Shown here piece by piece: positions 28,301 to 38,070 of a stretch of 45,938 nt of DNA. A program made the translations under genes and the position numbers. Each line of letters starts with the position of its first letter. Position 1 is the first letter of the stretch. The notes under the pieces are model-generated. The model was not told the origin of the DNA. It saw only the letters and a list, made by a program, of their open reading frames with translations, and did not search any database. Origin of the DNA: CAUZSN01 sp963582345 (GTDB taxonomy: Bacteria > Planctomycetota > Planctomycetia > Planctomycetales > Planctomycetaceae); contig CAUZSN010000007.1 of the NCBI GenBank assembly GCA_963582345.1, positions 1 through 45,938 on the forward strand, given 5' to 3'.

Positions 28301-29259
28301 CGCTCGAAATCGTTAACGGTAACTTTAGCATTCCATCGACGTCGCACGCAGCCCTGCCACGTTGGTTTCTTAGCATACGTGACGGCAGCTTTTCGTTCCG
28401 CAACTGCTACCTGCAAGGTCCGATGATCGACAACACAAGCTTCCGCGGCTGGATCGAGTGGACGTCCAGCCGCCAATTAATGTCCAAGCGAACAGCCACT
28501 GGACCGCCGAATTTTGGAGTCCTCGTTAATTCCTATCTCGTCAGCGCAGGGAAAGTGATGAAAGCTGATTTCCGACGGCGCCAGTTTTTCATAAAGAATT
28601 GCCTTTTGGTCTCGCTGGATGAGCTGTTCGAATTGAGCCTCATCGGATTCGACTCCACGATTTCTGCTTCATTCGACATTAGTCGCTCGACGCTATCGGC
28701 GACCAATTCAGTGTTTCGAATCCGCTCGTCTAAGCTTTCGGGACCGGCCACCGTTCCATTGACCTTCTATGTGGATGAAACCGTTTTTGGACCACCAATC
28801 AAATTGTCAAGGATCGCGCGGCCACAAACAACACTGCTCACGTGCGCGGATTCTGTACGGCAGAACCGGCAAATCGATTGGTGGGGCACTTCCAACGGAT
28901 ACGCCTTCGATATCAAATACTTTCAGAGCCCGCCGTCCAGTTCCTCAGATAGGCCACGACAGAACTTTGAATCCTCGTGGTGCAAGAACTGGGAGCCAAC
29001 TCGCATCTTCCGGCCACTGTCCGGTCCTGATGGCATTCGTTTGAAAAAGAACCAACTCCAGCGGTCGAAGGTTGCAGCATCCGATTTTGAGCTGGACTCA
29101 TCATCGCGTGCTGCTACATGGGCGGAAGGAGAAACCGCGATCGGCGCCAATGTCAATCGCTGGAAACGCCTCGATTCCCGCACAAATCACCCGAAACAGT
29201 CGACGAAGTCCAGAAACAAGAAAAGAAATCTCAACCGGAAGAAGAGACTGGTCAAGTAG
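25315..29259 (+). CDS. Giant membrane Ser/Thr protein kinase with C-terminal beta-helix
   Basis: 1314 aa. Residues about 32-290 are a PknB-type kinase: glycine loop IGAGGMGAV (38-46), ATP-anchoring Lys61 in VALKVL, catalytic HRDIKPSN (Asp155), a DMG variant of DFG (Asp173) and APEQ. One membrane helix at about 358-378 (GAVIGAVIFGLIILFGWIS) separates it from an outer part. After a Ser/Asn-rich linker, residues about 510-1250 look like right-handed parallel beta-helix (LTLEGLHCAVIAHT, LTVRDCSFIVHG, FRNCYLQG), starting DTLNQALQKIPKAGAIIEL as in pectate-lyase-type proteins. The tail is very basic (KSRNKKRNLNRKKRL). The architecture suggests that a carbohydrate or cell-surface ligand outside drives phosphorylation inside (inference). 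It lies 17 nt after a small ORF. Confidence 0.9.
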   Translation: MASNSEASGEEKIAEDVQGVVKGATPKSFGKYLIEKKIGAGGMGAVFLARDIQLKRTVALKVLPRGKAKNPTLVKRFESEAQAAAHLNHENIVAVYDSGEAEGALFMVLEYVDGIDVHHLVNKLGILPVRRTLDIVKQVTRALEHAHKQDIVHRDIKPSNLLIARDGTVKLTDMGLARSINEAAESGVTRAGTTVGTVDYMAPEQACSSQSADTRSDIYSLGCTWHHMLTGRPPFSEDSIVNKLNAHATKAPPDPRNTNKNVPASVVAVIKRMMAKSPDERFQNPASLLQELESLNLNHKSTASETPLTVLDDHADYIDTETSPQLTVPNSTVTSMPPLVNRGAKNVKRPRVKTQPKTGAVIGAVIFGLIILFGWISSRFESTPTSSESPPSNDPFSHTNVDSNEQGSGQPDGEKNSATRSDNIWNKTATQVKDGRSEVPTKRKIDRNTAALDRIKVRKSSYGNDQKPSVPALVAHARDRERKYHPEWVEDPTSSHPSSTKLHLLTVGIGSPGPSHFDTLNQALQKIPKAGAIIELAGNGPFFLRPVELANRGHVVVKSSNEARPLVVLVPSQTESKNVLFRTSNGSLTLEGLHCAVIAHTYPANNELTMFAVNSGNLTVRDCSFIVHGTRPRHTTALAVGSLDTDRNLQTRVLLERVYFRGHHFAAIKIDQCTTDCLISNCLFAVRNAPVLTVTNRQKTKFVQNSGERPMRTVRFVSTTVYTNATAIEFDPGIDPNNPPVTSLVTVNSLFALNKNNKPSAAVLSLSKWPLNLLRSEGQSQFKNLQWAIPNSLFCGWGSDLLQTAQNNSLRISDAESWQLVWNKPVEEEQFTQTAWPKTQIDELSKLALNSLNSETLDAFSLKASNDGRPGCFVEALQAPTKFMLARAAGLVDRPKPPDSVIGNSPSDNVIRVDVAKVDLGKFLSKRKWSSGTTVIVTASDFKSKRSSLIEVRNKSLQLWFKRSGTMPVTVEPRVFKQRLNDQDGYNAFITVENGSLEIVNGNFSIPSTSHAALPRWFLSIRDGSFSFRNCYLQGPMIDNTSFRGWIEWTSSRQLMSKRTATGPPNFGVLVNSYLVSAGKVMKADFRRRQFFIKNCLLVSLDELFELSLIGFDSTISASFDISRSTLSATNSVFRIRSSKLSGPATVPLTFYVDETVFGPPIKLSRIARPQTTLLTCADSVRQNRQIDWWGTSNGYAFDIKYFQSPPSSSSDRPRQNFESSWCKNWEPTRIFRPLSGPDGIRLKKNQLQRSKVAASDFELDSSSRAATWAEGETAIGANVNRWKRLDSRTNHPKQSTKSRNKKRNLNRKKRLVK

Positions 29260-29589
29260 AAAAATCAGAGCCACACGGACTGCTGATGTGGAATATTGCG
29301 GGACACCGCAAAACACAATGACGAAATTCCAAATAGGCTGCAGTGTTAGTCTCACCACATTGTCTCATGAAATACGCTATGCTACAGTGACACTTGAAAG
29401 GTGCGCGGTCAACCACGGTTATTATGTCATAAGCACAAATTCTGGCGCGGTTGCTTGGAGCCTTTGGACGTTAGCCGTCTAACTAGTTTTGTTCAGAGGA
29501 GTGTTCGTGTCAAGAATCTTGTCTCGGCGCGGTAATCTCTGAATAGACCAGTACAAAATTGAGATTGCGCAACAATCTGTCCACGATGA
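29260..29589. other. Intergenic region after the giant kinase
   Basis: 330 bp with no convincing gene. TTGTCT, 17 nt, TACAGT near 29360-29390 is a weak promoter candidate for the zinc-ribbon gene. No terminator is obvious. Confidence 0.35.
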
Positions 29590-30189
29590 ATGAGTCTTAT
29601 GAGTGTCTCCATTATTCCTTGTCCATCCTGCAGTTCCCTCTTGCTTAGTGACACAGCCCAATGTCCGACCTGCAAGCACATTTTGGACGCCGAGCGGGCA
29701 ACGGAACTACCTGAAATTCGACTGCACAGCGACAGCCAAAATGCGATTTTGGAGATAGAGTGTCCCGATTGTTGTGAGAAGGTCCGGCAAGAATTGGTTC
29801 GTTGCTGGCGATGCGGGGCCTTTCTAAAGCCGGAAATCTTCGAGTCATACCAGAAGATGCTTGCACAACGATCTTCAATCGTATACACGACTCCGCCTCA
29901 AGACCAGGGCGATGAAGCTCCACTTGAACCGTCGCAATCCGACACCCCAAAACCATCTTCGTCCGGAACTGAAACGACGTTCAGAATTCCGACAGAAGCG
30001 ACGAGTGCCAACGTGTCAGACGATGAAGATGGGTTTACACTGGCACCAGGAATCGAAGTGAGAAGGCCGACCGAAAGTGCAGGTCAACCGGAAACATCCA
30101 CTCAGCAGACATCGACGGTTGATACAGTGCCTGAAGGTGTGAGCCAGGAACCTAAACCGGAGAATGACTCTGACGAAGACGCTTCTTAA
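29590..30189 (+). CDS. Double zinc-ribbon protein with acidic tail
   Basis: 199 aa. Two short zinc ribbons are visible: Cys11, Cys14, Cys25, Cys28 (CPSC...CPTC) and Cys58, Cys61, Cys72, Cys75 (CPDC...CWRC). The remaining 110 residues are Pro/Ser/Thr/Glu-rich and probably disordered (TSANVSDDEDG, ENDSDEDAS at the end). There is no signal peptide. Such proteins may bind nucleic acid or act as adaptors; function is unknown. A downstream ATG at 29599 is an alternative start. It follows the giant kinase on the same strand but across a 330-bp gap, so co-regulation is uncertain. Confidence 0.75.
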   Translation: MSLMSVSIIPCPSCSSLLLSDTAQCPTCKHILDAERATELPEIRLHSDSQNAILEIECPDCCEKVRQELVRCWRCGAFLKPEIFESYQKMLAQRSSIVYTTPPQDQGDEAPLEPSQSDTPKPSSSGTETTFRIPTEATSANVSDDEDGFTLAPGIEVRRPTESAGQPETSTQQTSTVDTVPEGVSQEPKPENDSDEDAS

Positions 30190-30481
30190 ATTACCGCCCG
30201 AGGCCGTGCTCATTTGTCTGTTTCTTCTCATCCTTGAGTCCGCGTTCCGAATCAAGACTCTACCCCCATCTAAACATCTCTGAAAAGTCGCAATTCCTAA
30301 GTGTCTAAGACGATTGTGACAAAGGGTAGAGAGCAGTACTGTTATTAGCAATTGGTATGAGCACACCGATCGAGGAAGGTTAAGCATTTGGATGTGAGTT
30401 GCATAGCAGTGATAATAGACAAGGTTGTGTCAAATATAGGGTTGCGCGTCCACATCAAGACATAACTTTGTCGCCGATTTC

Positions 30482-30509
30482 TTGACGAACCTTTACGATC
30501 AGGTAGAAT
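30482..30509 (+). promoter_or_regulatory. Candidate sigma70 promoter of dnaG-rpoD
   Basis: TTGACG (30482-30487), 16-nt spacer, TAGAAT (30504-30509): each box has 5 of 6 consensus bases. It would give a leader of about 155 nt before the dnaG GTG. Confidence 0.55.
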
Positions 30510-30563
30510 TGCGATGTACTTACCGGGTGGCTGACAAACTCATACAATCTGAACACTTGTAGG

Positions 30564-30596
30564 CTTGCTGAGACCCCTTGGGGGCAGCATCCCAAG
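30564..30596 (+). promoter_or_regulatory. Hairpin in the dnaG leader
   Basis: CCCC (30574-30577), loop TTG, GGGG (30581-30584), continued after an AGA bulge by CTG/CAG (30568-30570 and 30585-30587) and by CTTG/CAAG (30564-30567 and 30593-30596). It lies between the promoter candidate and dnaG; attenuation is possible but not shown. Confidence 0.4.
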
Positions 30597-30670
30597 CAGG
30601 ACTGACTTGATACGTTCATCACCCCTATTTCGCAAAATCGTTCCCTCTATGCGACATTCGGGAGTAGGCG

Positions 30671-32590
30671 GTGCCTCCAGACTATTCAAGTGACTTCAAG
30701 GAGTTAGTTCGTACGCGGACCGACCTGGCGAGTCTCGTCGGAGAATCGATCTCGCTAACGCCTCGACGAGGTGGACGGGAATATGTAGGTCTGTGTCCGT
30801 TTCACGACGATCATAATCCATCGCTGATCATCTATCCCGAGCGTCAATCGTTTCGCTGTTGGGTATGCGATGAAGGCGGCGACTGTTTTTCTTGGGTGAT
30901 GAAAGCGGAAAATATGGAATTTCGCGAATCACTCGAAATGTTGGCCCGACGAGCTAATCTTGAAGTGCCGAATACCCACCGTAGTCAAGAGGTCGTTCCA
31001 AACGAAAAGAACGCTTTGTACGACGTGTTAAAATGGGCGGAGAGTGAGTTTCATCGCTGCCTGTTGCAATCAGGGCGTGCGACTCCGGCCCGCGACTATC
31101 TACAAAATAATCGTGGTTTCAGCCACGACACGATCGCCAGATTTTACATCGGTTACCATCCGGATGACTGGCATTGGCTAAAAAATCGCGCACGCAATCG
31201 ATTCACGCCTCAGCAACTGTTCGCAGTGCGGCTGATTGGCGAAAGAGACAAAAATGCTGGTTTTTACGATTTTTTTGTCAATCGTGTGTTGTTTCCAATT
31301 CACGACGAACATGGTCGTACTGTTGCATTTGGTGGACGGGTCCTTCCGCACAATACCAGTGCCGACGCACCCAAATACTGGAACAGTCCGGAGAGTGCTG
31401 TTTTTACAAAGAGCAGAATACTCTATGGGTTGAACGCTGCTCGGGCTGAGATTCGCAGGTCACAAACAGTGATCGTCGTGGAAGGGTATACGGATTGCAT
31501 TACTGCCCATCAATATCAAATCTCAAATGTTGTCGGCACCTTAGGAACATCCCTGACGGAGACACAGGTACTGGGTCTAAAACGTTTTGCCCGCAAGGTT
31601 GTGTTGGTCTTTGACGGTGACGCGGCAGGACATAGCGCGGCCGAGCGATCATTGGCCAAGTTTCTGGCACAGGATGTTGACTTACGCATTCTGACATTGC
31701 CTAGTGGAACGGATCCGGCCGCCTTCTTGGCCGAACACGGAGCCGACGCATTTCGGAAACTCATCGATGAGGCAGTCGAAGCGTGGGAATATAAGTTTCG
31801 TTTAACAATCGACCGATTCGGGACGGAAAGCATCGACGGCCGACAACGAGTGCTGGACGCCATGTTGGATCTTGTCGTGGAAGCCCCGCGACTTTCCGGA
31901 ACAATTCGTGAAGGCATTATTCTCGGAAAACTGTCGCAGCGACTGAGTTTAACCGAGCAGGTTATTCGACAACAGCTCGGAGAAACTCGAAGAAAAAAAT
32001 TTGGACGTCCGGCGATTCGATTGTCGAAAACGACGCGAATGGAACCGACCCACACGGATCAGGAAAACAACTTGATTAAACGAGACCAGAAGCATCGCGA
32101 CTGGGTGGAAAATGAAATCCTGGAAATCGTTTTTGCAAAGCCTGAAACAATCGGAACAATTCGGTTGCAGGTCAGCATCGAAGATTTTCGCAATAGTCAT
32201 TTGCGGCAATTGTTGGAAATTTGTTACCAGTTACAGGATCAGGGAATCGCACCTTCCTACGAACGGGTGATGGCTGAACTTGAAGATATCGATTTGAGAA
32301 GTTTGGCTGCCAGGATCAACGAACATTCGCGAGAGAAACAGACGACCCGTAAGTTGCACGGTGAAAAGAAACAACACGACCGAGCCACGAAGAACAGAGA
32401 AAAAACGTTTCTCGACCAAGCCATCGAGAGCCTAAGGTGGCGGCGCGAGGAGCAATTACACGACCAGACGAAAGGGCAATTGGCTCAACGCCCAGAATCT
32501 TCGACCGGTTTGGATCTGGAAGCCAAGGCATTATTGCGTCAGGCAACGGAATACCATCAGAAGCGAGTCACCAAGAAAACTTTGACCTGA
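30671..32590 (+). CDS. dnaG: DNA primase
   Basis: DnaG makes RNA primers for replication. 639 aa from a GTG. The CHC2 zinc finger is Cys42, His45, Cys63, Cys66 (CPFH...CWVC), followed by the RNA-polymerase core (LQNNRGFSHDTIARFYIGY, YGLNAARAEIRR) and the TOPRIM domain (VVEGYTD near 270, VLVFDGDAAG near 314). The C-terminal third is variable and Lys/Glu-rich (REKQTTRKLHGEKKQ), the usual helicase-binding region. The stop lies 18 nt before rpoD, the conserved dnaG-rpoD pair of the macromolecular synthesis operon. The start is taken at the GTG because the domain begins directly after it; the Shine-Dalgarno (GGAGTAGGCG) is close. Confidence 0.97.
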   Translation: MPPDYSSDFKELVRTRTDLASLVGESISLTPRRGGREYVGLCPFHDDHNPSLIIYPERQSFRCWVCDEGGDCFSWVMKAENMEFRESLEMLARRANLEVPNTHRSQEVVPNEKNALYDVLKWAESEFHRCLLQSGRATPARDYLQNNRGFSHDTIARFYIGYHPDDWHWLKNRARNRFTPQQLFAVRLIGERDKNAGFYDFFVNRVLFPIHDEHGRTVAFGGRVLPHNTSADAPKYWNSPESAVFTKSRILYGLNAARAEIRRSQTVIVVEGYTDCITAHQYQISNVVGTLGTSLTETQVLGLKRFARKVVLVFDGDAAGHSAAERSLAKFLAQDVDLRILTLPSGTDPAAFLAEHGADAFRKLIDEAVEAWEYKFRLTIDRFGTESIDGRQRVLDAMLDLVVEAPRLSGTIREGIILGKLSQRLSLTEQVIRQQLGETRRKKFGRPAIRLSKTTRMEPTHTDQENNLIKRDQKHRDWVENEILEIVFAKPETIGTIRLQVSIEDFRNSHLRQLLEICYQLQDQGIAPSYERVMAELEDIDLRSLAARINEHSREKQTTRKLHGEKKQHDRATKNREKTFLDQAIESLRWRREEQLHDQTKGQLAQRPESSTGLDLEAKALLRQATEYHQKRVTKKTLT

Positions 32591-32608
32591 ATTCGTGAGG
32601 AGCTGCTT

Positions 32609-34255
<1,647 letters not shown>

Positions 34256-34261
34256 AATGGC

Positions 34262-34294
34262 AACCGCCGATCGGAAACGATCGGCGGTTTTTTT
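34262..34294 (+). terminator. Rho-independent terminator of dnaG-rpoD
   Basis: AACCGCCGATCG (34262-34273), loop GAAA, CGATCGGCGGTT (34278-34289) form a perfect 12-bp stem, followed by a run of seven T (34288-34294). It begins 6 nt after the rpoD stop. Confidence 0.95.
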
Positions 34295-34333
34295 GTTAAC
34301 CATGACAAACTGGCAAAGAGACGGAGACCTTTG

Positions 34334-35041
34334 ATGAGTACGACCGCCAGCCGTATGAGGAAATTGCACCAGCTTCACATTAAATTTCAAAAAGTCCAAG
34401 CGCAACTGGACCGTGGTCCAAAACAGATTCAGGCCCGACAGCATTTCGTGCAGCGCAAGCAAACCAAACTGGAGACCGAGAAAGAGTGTTTAATTTCACT
34501 AAAAAAGACTGCCGATGCAAAGACGCTGGACTTTAAGACGAACGACAGGAAAATTTCCGAATTAAAATCAAAACTAAACATGGCAAGTTCCAATCGTGAG
34601 TACGATATCATCAAAGGTCAGATCGAAGCGGACACGATGGCCAACAGTGTACTCGAGGACGAAATTCTCGAAAGTCTAGAGAGCGTTGATCAAGCACAGG
34701 TCGAATGGACCAACTTGAATGAAGAATACACTGTCGCAAAATCCGAAGAAGAACGGGTCGCAAAGGCGATTACCGCAGCCGAACCCGATCTTAAAAATGA
34801 ATCACGCGTGCTGGAATCAGAAATTTCAGACGCGGCACACTCTTTGCCCGCAGAGGTGGCTGTCGTTTATCGTCGTCTGGTTCAAGCTCATGGTTCCAAT
34901 GCCCTGGCACCGGTGGAAAACGGTGCCTGTAGTGCGTGCAACGTCGACTTGTCACCTCAGTCCCGCGTCGAATTGAATTCCGGAAAAATTATCTTCTGTA
35001 GACCTTGTGGTCGCATGTTGTACTTGCCAGGTAATGAGTAG
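34334..35041 (+). CDS. Coiled-coil protein with C-terminal C4 zinc ribbon
   Basis: 235 aa from the ATG at 34334 (GGAG 8 nt upstream; a TTG one codon earlier is less likely). Residues 5-180 are long amphipathic helices (LHQLHIKFQKVQAQLDRGPK, then KISELKSKLNMASSNREYDI), the antiparallel coiled-coil hairpin of CT398/PF02591 proteins. The C-terminus has a zinc ribbon, CSACNVDLSP and CRPCGRMLY. Family members are encoded near sigma or replication genes, and chlamydial CT398 binds sigma54 and type III secretion parts; this copy sits right behind rpoD but after its terminator. A role as sigma or RNA-binding adaptor is possible. Confidence 0.85.
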   Translation: MSTTASRMRKLHQLHIKFQKVQAQLDRGPKQIQARQHFVQRKQTKLETEKECLISLKKTADAKTLDFKTNDRKISELKSKLNMASSNREYDIIKGQIEADTMANSVLEDEILESLESVDQAQVEWTNLNEEYTVAKSEEERVAKAITAAEPDLKNESRVLESEISDAAHSLPAEVAVVYRRLVQAHGSNALAPVENGACSACNVDLSPQSRVELNSGKIIFCRPCGRMLYLPGNE

Positions 35042-35218
35042 TCGAATCAGTCGACTGCTGTGAACGTTCAAAACGTACATACGTTGAACTTGATAGTTCT
35101 GCTAAAGATCAAACCGTACAACCGATTCCGCAATGGGGCCTTTTTTCCTGGAAGTTATTACACGAGCCGCTTTAACCGGCCAGCCTGGTTCCGGGCCAAA
35201 ATACAATAAGGAACTCTC

Positions 35219-35986
35219 ATGTTCGAGAACAAAGTGAAGCAGTTGCTGTCCAAAGGCAACGCGGCTTGGGGAGCCGGACTATCGGATGCATCTGATCTGC
35301 TGGCCAAGCTGACGGTCAACACGGGTATCGACTTCCTATGGCTCGACCTAGAACACAGCCCGTACAGCGTCTACGAGGTCCGCTGGATTCCCATCATCTG
35401 TCGAATGGCCAACTGTATGCCGATGATTCGAGTTCCCGGTCTTGATCCTATTCACATCAAGAAAGCGCTGGACATTGGAGCCAACACGATTATGGTTCCT
35501 CAGGTAAACACAGCCGAAGAGGCCCGCTTGGCTGTGCAATACGCGAAGTATCCCCCGGTTGGCACCCGCGGAATTTCTCCACTGTGGACAATGCTGATGG
35601 ACATTTCGTGGGACGATTATTTGCCGGCCGCCAATGAAGAAACGTGCGTAATTGTTCAGGTCGAATCGCCCACCGGCATTGACAACCTGGAAGCAATTGC
35701 TGACGTAGAAGGCGTTGACGTCGTATTTGCCGGACCAATGGACATCGCAGCGTCACTGGGTCACATTGGTCAAGTGGGTCATCCGGACGTACAAAAGTTC
35801 CTGGAAGCGTTTCCAACTCGCGTCGCCAAGTGTGGCAAACCCAGCGGCATCACGTCTCCAGAGATCGCCACGTGCCGCAAAGCGTATGACCAGGGCTATC
35901 GCTTCATCGTCATCGGCTCGCTGCTACATCACGGCATGGATCGAATGAAGTTGGAGTTAAAAAAACTCAGGGAGTCCGAAGTTTAG
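35219..35986 (+). CDS. HpcH/HpaI family aldolase
   Basis: 255 aa, the length of class II pyruvate aldolases such as HpaI, GarL and RhmA. Landmarks: FLWLDLEHSPYSVYEVRW, MIRVPGLDPIHIKKALDIGA, TIMVPQVNTAEEARLAVQYAKYPPVGTRGI-type segment, and VQVESPTGIDNLEAIADVEGVD with the metal-binding Glu, then FAGPMDIAASLGH with the Asp. They cleave 2-keto-3-deoxy sugar acids or 4-hydroxy-2-oxo acids to pyruvate plus an aldehyde, using divalent metal. Substrate cannot be told from the sequence. AAGGAAC precedes the ATG. The gene stands alone between a zinc-ribbon gene and a pseudogene. Confidence 0.88.
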   Translation: MFENKVKQLLSKGNAAWGAGLSDASDLLAKLTVNTGIDFLWLDLEHSPYSVYEVRWIPIICRMANCMPMIRVPGLDPIHIKKALDIGANTIMVPQVNTAEEARLAVQYAKYPPVGTRGISPLWTMLMDISWDDYLPAANEETCVIVQVESPTGIDNLEAIADVEGVDVVFAGPMDIAASLGHIGQVGHPDVQKFLEAFPTRVAKCGKPSGITSPEIATCRKAYDQGYRFIVIGSLLHHGMDRMKLELKKLRESEV

Positions 35987-36013
35987 TGACCTCGCTTAAT
36001 TAGTGTGATCGAA

Positions 36014-36408
36014 TCTATTGCAGGAACTTCGGCAAGCAACTTGTTGCACTTTTCAATGAGCGTTTATCTCTTGAATGGCTTAACCAGCCAGTCATTAGTG
36101 CCCGCCCTGATCGCTTCAGTAATACAAGCTTTCTGAGCCTCTGACGTGACTCTGAGAATAAGAATAACGGAATCCACAGAACGTATATTTTCAGTAATTC
36201 CAACCCGTCCATTCTTGGAATTTCCCTGTCCGCGATGACAAGGTCAAACACAAACGATTGCAATTGTGTGAGGGCCTCTGCCCCGTCTGCGACTTTGACA
36301 AAGTCACGGTCCAGCCCGTTTTGCAGCAATAGAAATGATCATTTGACGCATTGCATGGAAGTCATCAACCACGAGAATGCGACATGTGTCTTCGGTCCCT
36401 GAATTCAT
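36014..36408 (-). pseudogene. CheY-like response regulator receiver, disrupted
   Basis: Pieces of one REC domain lie in successive frames. From the ATG at 36408: CRILVVDDFHAMRQMIISI (acidic pair DD). After a frameshift near 36330: LLQNGLDRDFVKVADGAEAL, then FDLVIADREIPRMDGLELL with the phospho-acceptor Asp in the right place. After a second shift near 36190: SVILILRVTSEAQKACITEA and IRAGTNDWLVKPFKR with the conserved Lys. A TAA then interrupts before TLIEKCNKLLAEVP. Joined, the segments give a normal domain of about 125-130 residues. The nearest intact two-component partner is not in the window. Confidence 0.85.
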
Positions 36409-36919
36409 AGCATTGCCCACTTCTTGCTGGCGAAAGCGTTCAGCCTACAAAAACGTCCGCCAAAACAAAATATCTCGTTCAACCATAGATCACGTTCAGC
36501 GAAGAATCCGTACAACCGCCACGAATTCGTTACACCCGAAACTGATGCGGGCAATCATAAAATTATGTGAATGAGAATCAACGGGCGGGCACACGAAACA
36601 GGTACATCTTGCCGCGTTGCGGCACGACAAATGCTCATTCAACCGGGCTTCTTTTGTCGGCTCCTTGCCCTTTGACCACACGCCGGCTGAACCCCATGAT
36701 CATTGTCACTGGCGTTTCCTGCGACACCCAACCTTTCAAGACGAAACACGATGCTTGACGGACCGAAAGTGATCGGTAAGATGCGCTGACCAGACATCCG
36801 TTTTTCGCATCACCCAAATTGAAATGTCGTGGTACGATTGGCAGTTGTGGTATAGGCATAAACCGCGATACGTTATGACATTATGAAGCTCCTTTGAACG
36901 TTCTAACTCTCTTACGCTC
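36409..36919. other. Intergenic region before the nuo operon
   Basis: 511 bp with no supported gene. A small perfect hairpin TGCCGC-GTT-GCGGCA lies at 36610-36624 without a T-tract. The region must hold the nuo promoter, but I see no clear box pair; a TATAGG lies near 36850. Confidence 0.45.
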
Positions 36920-37321
36920 ATGCTACTACTTCCAGTGTTACTGCTCATTCTCGTCGCCATGATGGTCGTCGTCGGCATGCTGTGCGCAGCGCACCTGTTG
37001 GGACCACGTCGAACTAACCCAGTCAAGCAGATGCCATACGAATCCGGAATGGACCCCATCGGTGACGCCAGGGGACGTTTTGATATTCGGTATTACTTGG
37101 TTGCGATCGTATTCCTCATTTTCGATGTGGAACTTCTGTTTCTCTATCCGTGGGCAGTTGCCACATGGGACGAATCGTCTGCGGGACTACAGGCTGCTGC
37201 CGACCGAGGCCATCTGGAGAGTCCTTCCTTTGTGCTAGTGGAAGTCCTGGTCTTCATCCTTCTGCTCGGACTAGCTTACGTGTATGCTTGGCGAAAGGGG
37301 GTCTTCGAGTGGCGGTCGTAA
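36920..37321 (+). CDS. nuoA: NADH-quinone oxidoreductase subunit A
   Basis: 133 aa with three membrane helices (about 1-24, 53-76, 95-121). Conserved parts: NPVKQMPYESGMDPIGDARGRFDIRY, then YLVAIVFLIFDVELLFLYPWAV, with the family Asp/Glu in FDVELLF. NuoA is part of the membrane arm near the quinone site. It is the first gene of the nuo operon. The Shine-Dalgarno is weak. A 149-nt gap follows before nuoB. Confidence 0.95.
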   Translation: MLLLPVLLLILVAMMVVVGMLCAAHLLGPRRTNPVKQMPYESGMDPIGDARGRFDIRYYLVAIVFLIFDVELLFLYPWAVATWDESSAGLQAAADRGHLESPSFVLVEVLVFILLLGLAYVYAWRKGVFEWRS

Positions 37322-37470
37322 AACAAATGAGGAGATCCAAATTTTGCACGATGCGATATCAATTTTTCTGGGATTCATTGGGTGCGTTTTCGATCTGTCT
37401 GAGACAGAATACAGTCCTGTCCTAAATTTACACCAAATACCACAAAATCAACTGTGACGATTACGCAGAT

Positions 37471-38022
37471 ATGCAGAACGACCAACTTGAAAACATATTT
37501 ATGACTCGCCTGTCGTCGGCGGCGAATTGGTGTCGGAAGAACAGTCTTTGGCCAATGCCATTCGCCACGGCTTGCTGTGGAATCGAGCTAATGGCTACCG
37601 GCGCTAGCCGCCACGATGTGGCACGCTTTGGTGCCGAGGTCTTCCGATTCAGCCCGCGGCAATGTGATTTGATGATCGTGGCCGGACGGGTCGTGATGAA
37701 AATTCTTCCCGTGCTGCAGCGTATCTGGCTGCAGATGCCTGAACCGAAATGGTGCATATCAATGGGGGCGTGCGCCTCAACAGGCGGTGTATTCGACACC
37801 TATGCGGTTGTCCAGGGAATCGACCGGTTCATTCCTGTGGACATGTACGTCCCGGGTTGCCCTCCGAGACCCGAACAATTGATCCAAGGGATCATCGACC
37901 TACAGGACAAGATCCAGAAAAAAGGCACGTTCGACGGACCATCATTGATCGAAGAGCTGAGTCCAAGCCAACTCGTGCAAATCACACTGCCGAACCAAGG
38001 GACTGTTACGGACGCTCAATAA
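37471..38022 (+). CDS. nuoB: NADH-quinone oxidoreductase subunit B
   Basis: 183 aa. NuoB carries cluster N2, the last iron-sulfur centre before quinone. All four ligands are present with the family's spacing: tandem Cys35-Cys36 in FATACCGIEL, Cys101 in SMGACASTGG and Cys130 in VPGCPPRPEQL. The loop SRHDVARFGAEVFRFSPRQCD is typical. Length is normal. It is followed by nuoC after 48 nt. Confidence 0.97.
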   Translation: MQNDQLENIFMTRLSSAANWCRKNSLWPMPFATACCGIELMATGASRHDVARFGAEVFRFSPRQCDLMIVAGRVVMKILPVLQRIWLQMPEPKWCISMGACASTGGVFDTYAVVQGIDRFIPVDMYVPGCPPRPEQLIQGIIDLQDKIQKKGTFDGPSLIEELSPSQLVQITLPNQGTVTDAQ

Positions 38023-38070
38023 GGACACCTGTGTCTTCGCGACAACGGGTTTCTGGCCTGGAAAACTCAA

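Larger units (their letters stand above)
30190..30670. other. Leader and promoter region before dnaG
   Basis: 481 bp with no supported gene. The recognisable items are a promoter candidate at 30482-30509 and a hairpin at 30564-30596. rpsU, the usual gene before dnaG in E. coli, is absent. Confidence 0.5.

Noticed and set aside
37351..37425. Short frame between nuoA and nuoB
   Set aside because: Only about 25 residues from its best ATG, no membrane helix or recognisable pattern; probably untranslated spacer.
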